From contig JAAZXZ010000007.1 in assembly GCA_014239895.1 (NCBI GenBank), forward strand, positions 1 through 5,293: a DNA stretch of 5,293 bases. Reading direction: 5' to 3'. The notes under the pieces were generated by a model. It made no database searches, was not told the origin of the DNA, and saw only the letters and a list, made by a program, of their open reading frames with translations. Numbering within the stretch: the stretch's first letter is position 1; the number at the start of each line of letters is the position of its first letter. The position numbers and the translations under genes are program-made. The DNA comes from Flavobacteriaceae bacterium (GTDB lineage: Bacteria; Bacteroidota; Bacteroidia; Flavobacteriales; Flavobacteriaceae). Below, piece after piece: positions 1 to 5,293 of the stretch.

Positions 1-1278
1 AGTAGCATCAATAACAGCTCCATCAGCTGGAGGATCAACAAATGCAAATGTACCTCCAGTAAAACCTGTTATCTCTGCCGTTGCTCCATCACAAGTAGCT
101 GTCAATTCAAATGAAGAATCATCAGCTTCCAATATAGTAGATTCTAATTCAGTTATAGACCAACAAGATCCTGGGGAGGTATAACTAATACCATAGCTGT
201 TTCCATAATCACCACCAGTTACCTCTCCCGTAGTAACATCAATAACAGCTCCATCAGCTGGCGGATTAACAAAGGCAAATGTACCACCAGCTAGACCTGT
301 AACAGTAGCAGTAGCACCATCACAAGTAGCGGTTAATGCAAATGATGAATCATCAGCTTCTATTGTTGTAATACTAAGTTCTGATGTCATTGAACAGGGG
401 CCATTAGTTATATATTCAACAGTATAAGTACTTAAATAATCACCACCAGTTACCTCTCCTGTAGTAGCATCAATAACCGCTCCATCAGCTGGCGGATTAA
501 CAAAGGCAAATGTACCCCCGGCAAGACCTGTAATATTAGCAGTAGCACCATCACAAGTAGCGGTTAATTCAAATGAAGGATCATCAGCTTCTATTGTTGT
601 AAGAGGAAGTATTGATGTAGTCCAACAAGATCCTGAAGTAGTATAACTAATACTATAGGTGCTTCCATAATCACCACCAGTTACCTCTCCTGTAGTAGCA
701 TCAATAACCGCTCCATCAACAGGGGCTTCATTAAAAGCAAATACACCTCCAGCGGTAACAACACTATTAACCGTAGCCCCATCACATGTTGGAGTTAATT
801 CAAATGAAGAGTCTTCAGCATCCATTACAATAACTGTTTCAATACTAGTAGTTGGACAAATATCATTGCTAGTATAACTAATATTATATGTGCTTCCATA
901 ATCACCACCAGTTACCGCTCCAGTAGTAGCGTTAATAACAGCCCCATCAGCTGGCGGATCAACAAATGCAAATGTACCTCCAGTAACACCTGTTATCTGA
1001 GCAGTTGAACCATCACAAGTAGCTGTCAATTCAAATGAAGAATCATCGGCTTCCAATATAGTAGATTCTAATTCAGTTATAGACCAACAAGATCCTGAAG
1101 TAGTATAACTAATACCATAGCTGTTTCCATAATCGCCACCAGTTACTTCTCCCGTAGTAGCATCAATAACAGCTCCATCAGCTGGTGGATCAACAAATGC
1201 AAATGAACCCCCAGTAACACCTGTTATCTGGGCAGTTGAACCATCACAAGTAGCTGTCAATTCAAATGAAGAATCTTC
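1..1278 (-). repeat. Tandem coding repeat, 231-base (77-residue) unit, five full copies plus one partial
   Basis: In coding order the units are 1278-1048, 1047-817, 816-586, 585-355, 354-124 and 123-1 (cut by the window edge). Every complete unit is exactly 77 codons. The shared pattern is (D/E)(D/E)xSFxLTxTCDGxT near the start, GGxFAF around residues 23-28, a core reading DGAVI then TTGxVTGGDY (residues 34-50), and a second Cys at residue 64. The two Cys (unit residues 11 and 64) are invariant in the five complete copies. Units are not equally alike: copies 1 and 5 share the tail SITELESTILEA, while copies 2, 3 and 4 have different tails. Units of this general type are known in flavobacterial surface proteins and probably fold as small beta-sandwich domains forming a stalk; that fold is inferred. 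Confidence 0.95.
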
Positions 1279-3147
1279 TTCACCAAAAGTTATATTAACA
1301 ACATCCTGAACATCACAATTTTGATCATTTACAATCACGCTGTATTCTCCTGAATTTGGAGATGATATTGTAATAGATGGATCATTTTCGCCAGTTATAA
1401 TATTTCCATCTAAAATCCATTGATAGGTTGCACTTGAAGATTCAATATCTACATCTAAAATTATATCATCCGAATCAAGACACCAATTCTGATCATCTCC
1501 GAGGTCAACAGTAAATGGGGGATCATCAATGGTGACTGTTACATCATCTGTTACTTCAACTATATCTCCATTGCAATTTGTATAGATAACTTGTGCTGTA
1601 AAGGTCTCTGTAGTGGTGATATTTACATCAAGTTCAGGGTCAGTAGATATTACATTTCCAGATGAGTCTAACCAGGAAAATTCTATAACACTCTCTCCTG
1701 TTGGGGTAAAACGCCAAGCTTCTTGTGAAGTCTCCCATGGTGAATCTGATGAATTTCTTCCATCAGGAGAATAACCTTGAGTGCCTGCATCATTTTGAAT
1801 TCCTATTGCTGCCACCCCACCTTGCCAAGTACTACATATGGGTTTGTTTTCAATGTATATATCTATGACATTGGTTGTTTCATATAAAACAATCATATGA
1901 GTTGCTAATAAAGCACTGCAAGCCGATGAGTACATCTGAACATTATAATAGGAAACTGCTAAAACCCTATTAGGTGCTTCTCCAATTATTTCCCAAGCAA
2001 TCTCCTCACCACTAGATGCAGCCGGATCAATGTCATGAACTGGTGAAAATATATTTCCCTCTCCAACTGCAGCAGGAGAATTTGTGGGTATATTATCAGA
2101 ATTCGTAAATTGCCATTCATTAAAAGTATCGCCTGCATCAACATCAAAACGTATTAAACCGTTGGATCCTACCTGAAACTGGGTTTCTGTATCTCCAAAA
2201 AAACAAAAATCAAAAGGGAGGCTTCCTACACTATCCCATGCATCATCAATATTTGTATTTACTGAATTAGCTAGTCCATTAAAAGGAAATGGAGGAACAT
2301 AAACAATTTCTCTTACACCATAAGATGTTGTTAGACCAATCTCTAAGAATTCTGCTGTTAATTGCGTTGTAGTTTCACAAACTAGGGTAATATCATCACC
2401 TGCACTAACATAAGGATTCCCTGGTGTTTCTGCACCTACAATAACCTGAATCTCAACTATATTAGAAATGCAATCATTGTAATCCGTAATTTGAAAAGTA
2501 ACATTGTATAAACCTGCCGCAGGGTAAGACTTTTGTGGGGTTAAACCAACAGCTGAAGTTCCATCTCCCCAGTCCCACTCATAAACAGCATCACTGTCAT
2601 TTCCATTAGAAAAAACACCACTTCCAATAAATGATATCTCCTGGTCTACATCAACCTCTATAGTCCCACTAGAAGAAATTTCTGGAGTTGATTCAACTGT
2701 TGCCGTTACATCTTGACAAGGCTCATAACAGCTTATAGTTGCTTCCCACCCCGTAGTAGATGCTTGTCCATCACTAACAAACTCAATAGTTAAACATCCA
2801 GATGTATTATCAGCAGCAATAAACCCAGGACTATTAGTATTATTTCCTGAATAAACAGTTCCAGTACTAGTATTATCAGGTCCATTATAAATAGTTAGAT
2901 AATCAACTGTAGTTTGTGTTGAAAAAGTAGTAAAGTCAAGCTCTATCATTTGATCACTATTTTCAGAACAAATGGTTATTGAGTAAGATTCATTTGCAGC
3001 ATAGTTACCTGCACTTCCGCCTGAATCATAAAATTTTCCCTGACAAGTATTTATAGTGCCTCCTTGACTAATTAAATAATCCTGAGAGAAGCTCAAAAAT
3101 GGCAGTAACAGTAATAGCCAGAAAATATTTAAAGCAGTTTTTCTCAT
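1..3147 (-). CDS. Giant secreted repeat-rich surface protein, probable T9SS cargo (3' part missing)
   Basis: The frame is open from an ATG at 3147-3145 to base 1: 1049 codons, no stop, so the C-terminus is outside. Residues 1-22 form a signal peptide (MRK, a Leu-rich core, then SFSQ). Residues 28-140 resemble a CUB domain, with four Cys (35, 60, 118, 140) spaced as in CUB disulfides and a DYLTIYNGPD motif. Residues 150-237 are a PKD domain (EWDWGDGT, then YPAAGLYNVTF). Residues 262-486 match a module I recall from flavobacterial T9SS type B proteins (VGSNG, HDIDP, VLYETTNVIDIYI, AAIGIQN, EAWRFTP). Residues 544-615 look Ig/PKD-like. Residues 624-1049 are 77-residue repeats. Likely role: cell-surface adhesin or gliding/biofilm protein, exported by Sec and then T9SS; the expected C-terminal sorting domain cannot be seen. 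The start overlaps the stop of the preceding small gene, suggesting translational coupling. Ligand unknown. The reading frame and domain layout are firm; the role is inferred. Confidence 0.9.
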   Translation of the reverse strand, partial: MRKTALNIFWLLLLLPFLSFSQDYLISQGGTINTCQGKFYDSGGSAGNYAANESYSITICSENSDQMIELDFTTFSTQTTVDYLTIYNGPDNTSTGTVYSGNNTNSPGFIAADNTSGCLTIEFVSDGQASTTGWEATISCYEPCQDVTATVESTPEISSSGTIEVDVDQEISFIGSGVFSNGNDSDAVYEWDWGDGTSAVGLTPQKSYPAAGLYNVTFQITDYNDCISNIVEIQVIVGAETPGNPYVSAGDDITLVCETTTQLTAEFLEIGLTTSYGVREIVYVPPFPFNGLANSVNTNIDDAWDSVGSLPFDFCFFGDTETQFQVGSNGLIRFDVDAGDTFNEWQFTNSDNIPTNSPAAVGEGNIFSPVHDIDPAASSGEEIAWEIIGEAPNRVLAVSYYNVQMYSSACSALLATHMIVLYETTNVIDIYIENKPICSTWQGGVAAIGIQNDAGTQGYSPDGRNSSDSPWETSQEAWRFTPTGESVIEFSWLDSSGNVISTDPELDVNITTTETFTAQVIYTNCNGDIVEVTDDVTVTIDDPPFTVDLGDDQNWCLDSDDIILDVDIESSSATYQWILDGNIITGENDPSITISSPNSGEYSVIVNDQNCDVQDVVNITFGEEDSSFELTATCDGSTAQITGVTGGSFAFVDPPADGAVIDATTGEVTGGDYGNSYGISYTTSGSCWSITELESTILEADDSSFELTATCDGSTAQITGVTGGTFAFVDPPADGAVINATTGAVTGGDYGSTYNISYTSNDICPTTSIETVIVMDAEDSSFELTPTCDGATVNSVVTAGGVFAFNEAPVDGAVIDATTGEVTGGDYGSTYSISYTTSGSCWTTSILPLTTIEADDPSFELTATCDGATANITGLAGGTFAFVNPPADGAVIDATTGEVTGGDYLSTYTVEYITNGPCSMTSELSITTIEADDSSFALTATCDGATATVTGLAGGTFAFVNPPADGAVIDVTTGEVTGGDYGNSYGISYTSPGSCWSITELESTILEADDSSFELTATCDGATAEITGFTGGTFAFVDPPADGAVIDAT
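3144..3147 (-). other. ATGA stop/start overlap between the small secreted gene and the giant surface gene
   Basis: Read on the minus strand, the four bases are ATGA: ATG (3147-3145) starts the giant protein and TGA (3146-3144) ends the small one, in different frames. Such overlaps usually mean that a ribosome finishing the first gene restarts on the second. There is no clear Shine-Dalgarno sequence just upstream, as is usual in Bacteroidota, which makes coupling a plausible way to start the large gene. Confidence 0.85.
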
Positions 3148-3599
3148 CTTAATTCTCTAGGCTTTATAAATATTAAATAACTCGTATTGTCAACTCTATA
3201 TACTAGGTTAGATTTTGTATAAAAATCAAATTCATATAGAAGAGGATTAAAATTATTTGGATCAAAAGCTTTAAGTAATAGCTTAGAATTATATAATGGT
3301 AATGTAGATAAATTGGTTATTGAAGATATATTCTTTTTTTCAGCATTAAATACCTCAACTCTATTTCTTAATATATCCTTTATGTCTTTTAATAAAATAC
3401 GATTAGTCAGTATTTCTTTTTTAAATTCAAGACCATAAGCCTCTTCTATTTTTTTAAGTTCATCATTTGAAAATGGTAAATCTATATTTGATGGATAGTG
3501 GGTAATCCACTTATCATGTTTTTTGAAATCATTTTGAGCTATTACAGCTCCAATATTTGAAAAAATAAAAATAGAAAAAAAAATTATAGCTTTTCTCAT
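3144..3599 (-). CDS. Small secreted protein of unknown function, coupled to the giant repeat protein
   Basis: This encodes 151 residues starting at an ATG at 3599-3597. Residues 1-21 form a typical signal peptide (MRK, an Ile/Phe-rich core, AVIA before Gln22), which supports this start. The mature part is about 130 residues, Lys- and Asn-rich, and contains no cysteine. It has a predicted-helical middle (about residues 44-82, including NDELKKIEEAYG and LKDIKDILRNRVEVFNAEKK) and a C-terminal half that looks beta-rich (FNPLLYEFDFYTKS, then YRVDNTSYLIFIKP). No enzyme motif is visible. The TGA stop (3146-3144) overlaps the ATG of the giant surface protein, so the two are very likely one operon. 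From memory, not checked, similar short proteins ending in a VDNTxYxIxIKP-like motif occur beside flavobacterial T9SS surface proteins. It could be a periplasmic or surface partner, chaperone or anchor for the large protein; this is a guess from context. Confidence 0.88.
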   Translation of the reverse strand: MRKAIIFFSIFIFSNIGAVIAQNDFKKHDKWITHYPSNIDLPFSNDELKKIEEAYGLEFKKEILTNRILLKDIKDILRNRVEVFNAEKKNISSITNLSTLPLYNSKLLLKAFDPNNFNPLLYEFDFYTKSNLVYRVDNTSYLIFIKPRELR

Positions 3600-3645
3600 A
3601 TAAAAGATGGGTAGTGACGAAGGAGCTAATTTAATTTATTTTTTT

Positions 3646-3674
3646 CAAATACGACAAATATTACTTAAAATCAA
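3646..3674 (-). promoter_or_regulatory. Weak candidate promoter for the surface-protein operon
   Basis: On the minus strand a TTG (3674-3672) lies 18 bases before CGTATTTG (3653-3646), which has the TTTG core of the Bacteroidota -7 box but lacks its leading TA. A second partial match, AATATTTG (3662-3655), has one mismatch to the consensus but no TTG at the right distance. Either would give a leader of roughly 40-50 bases. This is a low-certainty placement within a region that should hold a promoter. Confidence 0.2.
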
Positions 3675-3723
3675 TAAGTTTGATTTTATTATAGTGAATA
3701 TACCAATAGGAATGATATTTCAT

Positions 3724-3731
3724 TATATTTG
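3724..3731 (+). promoter_or_regulatory. Probable -7 promoter element for folE-cysS
   Basis: TATATTTG matches the Bacteroidota -7 consensus TAnnTTTG exactly and ends 31 bases before the folE ATG, leaving a short leader of roughly 25 bases. I could not find a matching -33 TTG at the usual 17-23 base spacing; the nearest upstream TTG (3680-3682) is too far away. The element is plausible but rests on one box in AT-rich DNA. Confidence 0.45.
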
Positions 3732-3762
3732 TACAGATTAAAATCATATTAATTAATAGATA

Positions 3763-4452
3763 ATGAAACTGGAAAAATATATTTCTAAAAATGAAGAACT
3801 TGGTGAAGACCACGTGCAAACCTCAGATGTAACTCCTATAAGAGAAGATGCCTTTGAAAAATCAGATGAAGAAAAAACATCAATTATAAAAAAGAATATT
3901 AGCGAAATTATGCATACTCTCGGACTAGATTTAAATGATGATAGTCTAATGGGAACCCCAGCAAGAGTAGCTAGAATGTTTGTGAAAGAAATTTTTTCTG
4001 GTCTAAAGCCAGAATTAAAACCAAAATCTTCCACATTTGAAAACAAATATAATTATGGTGAAATGTTAGTTGAAAAAAACATCAATGTCTACTCAACATG
4101 TGAACATCATTTACTTCCAATTGTTGGCAAAGCTCACGTAGCTTATATTTCTAGTGGAACAGTAATTGGATTATCTAAAATTAATAGAATAGTTGAATAT
4201 TATTCAAAAAGACCTCAAGTACAAGAGAGACTAACTAAACAAATAGTTTCAGAGCTTCAAAAGGTTTTAAAAACAGAAGATATTGCTTGTGTCATTGATG
4301 CAAAACATTTATGCGTTAACTCAAGAGGAATAAAAGATGTCGATTCTAGTACAATTACATCTGAATTTGGTGGAAAATTTAAATATGATCAAACAACCAA
4401 AGATGAATTCCTAAAATATATTCAGCTGGAAACTTCATTTAATGGTCTATAA
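3763..4452 (+). CDS. folE: GTP cyclohydrolase I (complete)
   Basis: FolE converts GTP to 7,8-dihydroneopterin triphosphate and formate, the first step to tetrahydrofolate and other pterins; it is cytoplasmic and normally a homodecamer. The protein is 229 residues, close to the E. coli length of 222. The signature CEHHLLP is at residues 113-119: Cys113 and His116 are the expected zinc ligands and His115 the catalytic histidine. The third zinc ligand is Cys184 in KHLCVNSRGIKD, with His182 matching the conserved active-site histidine. LMGTPARVARM (62-72) and GLSKINRIVEYYSKRPQVQERLT (136-158, shown here as key family motif) are also typical; nothing essential is missing. Residues 1-35 are a variable, acidic extension, and the first ATG after the stop-rich leader is the natural start. 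It is followed 16 bases later by cysS, probably in the same transcript. Confidence 0.97.
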   Translation: MKLEKYISKNEELGEDHVQTSDVTPIREDAFEKSDEEKTSIIKKNISEIMHTLGLDLNDDSLMGTPARVARMFVKEIFSGLKPELKPKSSTFENKYNYGEMLVEKNINVYSTCEHHLLPIVGKAHVAYISSGTVIGLSKINRIVEYYSKRPQVQERLTKQIVSELQKVLKTEDIACVIDAKHLCVNSRGIKDVDSSTITSEFGGKFKYDQTTKDEFLKYIQLETSFNGL

Positions 4453-4468
4453 AATGTAATTTTATTAA

Positions 4469-5293
4469 ATGCCTTCTGACAAAAGTAACAGCATAAAAAT
4501 CTACAATTCTTTAACTGGAAAAAAAGAATTATTCAAGACTATTACTAAAGGATATGTAGGAATGTATGTCTGTGGACCAACAGTTTACAGCAATGTTCAT
4601 CTTGGAAATTTAAGAACTTTTATTTCGTTTGATACTATATATAGATATCTAAATCATATCGGTAAGAAAATAAGATATGTAAGAAATATAACTGATGTGG
4701 GGCATATGGTTGACGACAATACTGAAGATCGAATTAGTGAAAAAGCTAGGATTGAAAAAATTGCTCCAATGGAAGTAGTTCAAAAATATACCAACGACTT
4801 TCATGATTGCACAAAAAAATTCAATTTAATGCCTCCTAGTATAGAACCTACTGCACAAGGACATATTATTGAGCAAATTGAGTTAATTAAAAGAATGGTC
4901 GATAAAAAGTTGGCCTATGAAAAAAATGGCTCTATATACTTTGATGTAATAGAATATAATAAGTCAAAGAAATATGGAATTTTAAGCAAACGAAATATTG
5001 AAGATCTAATACATAACACAAGAAAATTAGATGGTCAATCTGATAAAAAAAATCTACAAGATTTTGCACTTTGGAAAAAAGCTGAGCCTCAACATATAAT
5101 GAAATGGCACTCTCCTTGGAGCCTAGGATTTCCCGGATGGCATCTTGAATGTACTGCTATGAGTAGTAAATATTTAGGAGAAAAGTTTGACATTCATGGA
5201 GGTGGAATGGACTTAAAATTTCCACATCATGAATGTGAAATTGCTCAAGCAAATGCATGTTTTAATACAAATCCAGCAAATTATTGGATGCAT
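4469..5293 (+). CDS. cysS: Cysteinyl-tRNA synthetase, N-terminal part (cut by window end)
   Basis: CysS charges tRNA-Cys with cysteine in the cytoplasm; it is a class I aminoacyl-tRNA synthetase working as a zinc-containing monomer. The frame is open for 275 codons to the window end, a bit over half of the usual 460-500 residues. The N-terminal motif MYVCGPTVYSNVHLGNLRTF (residues 32-51) holds the zinc ligand Cys35 and the class I HIGH-type signature, here HLGN. The other zinc ligands fit Cys228 (GWHLECTAMS), His253 and Glu257 (FPHHECEIAQ). DIHGGGMDLKFPHHE (241-255) is the family's signature block. The KMSKS loop and the anticodon-binding domain lie outside. The ATG at 4469 was chosen because it is the first usable start after folE; an ATG at 4454 is followed at once by a stop. 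No Shine-Dalgarno sequence is evident, and co-transcription with folE is likely. Confidence 0.97.
   Translation, partial: MPSDKSNSIKIYNSLTGKKELFKTITKGYVGMYVCGPTVYSNVHLGNLRTFISFDTIYRYLNHIGKKIRYVRNITDVGHMVDDNTEDRISEKARIEKIAPMEVVQKYTNDFHDCTKKFNLMPPSIEPTAQGHIIEQIELIKRMVDKKLAYEKNGSIYFDVIEYNKSKKYGILSKRNIEDLIHNTRKLDGQSDKKNLQDFALWKKAEPQHIMKWHSPWSLGFPGWHLECTAMSSKYLGEKFDIHGGGMDLKFPHHECEIAQANACFNTNPANYWMH

Larger units (their letters stand above)
3600..3762. promoter_or_regulatory. Divergent intergenic region between the surface-protein operon and folE
   Basis: These 163 bases separate two gene pairs read in opposite directions, so both promoters should lie here. The stretch is very AT-rich with several T and A runs. 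Apart from the promoter-like motifs listed separately, I found no convincing inverted repeat, riboswitch-like structure or small RNA. Neither flanking start has a good Shine-Dalgarno sequence; the AAGGAG at about 3620 lies on the plus strand, too far from folE to serve it. Confidence 0.7.

Noticed and set aside
1..1278. Regularly spaced repeats that might suggest a CRISPR array or non-coding satellite
   Set aside because: The 231-base period is a multiple of three, stays in one open frame, and the variation preserves the protein pattern; there are no short identical repeats separated by unique spacers.
3144..3147. Frameshift: small secreted protein and giant protein as one broken gene
   Set aside because: Each has its own complete signal peptide beginning MRK, so they are two exported proteins and not one interrupted reading frame.
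3597..3640. AAGGAG at about 3620 as a ribosome binding site
   Set aside because: It is on the plus strand more than 130 bases upstream of folE, with no start codon at suitable spacing leading into a meaningful frame.
3753..4046. Minus-strand open frame of 97 codons with a hydrophobic, Ser/Phe-rich product
   Set aside because: It lies antisense to the N-terminal half of folE, whose frame is clearly functional. The product has no signal or motif and its composition is what an AT-rich antisense frame gives.
4453..4468. ATG at 4454 as an alternative cysS start
   Set aside because: It is followed immediately by TAA; the next ATG (4469) opens the real frame.
5152..5245. Cysteine in FPHHECEIAQ of cysS, where E. 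coli has Asn, as an altered zinc site
   Set aside because: The aligned zinc ligands (Cys35, Cys228, His253, Glu257) are all present; the extra Cys256 is between them and looks like ordinary lineage variation.

Overview
The window looks like chromosomal DNA from a marine-type member of the Bacteroidota, most likely Flavobacteriia. It is AT-rich, the starts I can place lack a clear Shine-Dalgarno sequence, and one promoter-like site fits the Bacteroidota -7 consensus (TAnnTTTG). It also carries a large secreted repeat protein of the kind exported by the type IX secretion system (T9SS) in gliding flavobacteria. The organism call is inferred from these traits and from the protein families, not from a marker gene.

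Layout: two gene pairs diverge from a 163-base intergenic region (3600-3762). To the left, on the minus strand, is a 151-residue secreted protein of unknown function (3144-3599). It is followed, with a 4-base ATGA overlap, by a very large surface protein (start at 3147) that is still open at base 1. Its visible 1049 residues comprise a signal peptide, a CUB-like domain, a PKD domain, a large flavobacterial extracellular module, an Ig/PKD-like segment, and then a tandem array of 77-residue units with a period of exactly 231 bases. Five units are complete and a sixth is cut by the window edge. The stop codon and the expected C-terminal sorting domain lie outside.

To the right, on the plus strand, are folE (GTP cyclohydrolase I, complete) and, 16 bases later, cysS (cysteinyl-tRNA synthetase, first 275 codons). 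These are housekeeping genes and probably one transcription unit.

The left pair is the accessory part. The overlap implies that the small secreted protein and the giant repeat protein are made together, and both have export signals, so they may act together at the cell surface. The most striking points are the rigid 231-base period with a higher-order four-unit similarity, a run of 570 residues without Lys, Arg or His, and an invariant Cys pair in each complete repeat. I saw no RNA gene, insertion sequence, CRISPR array or attachment site, and no terminator (none is expected, because the gene pairs diverge and both outer genes run off the window).
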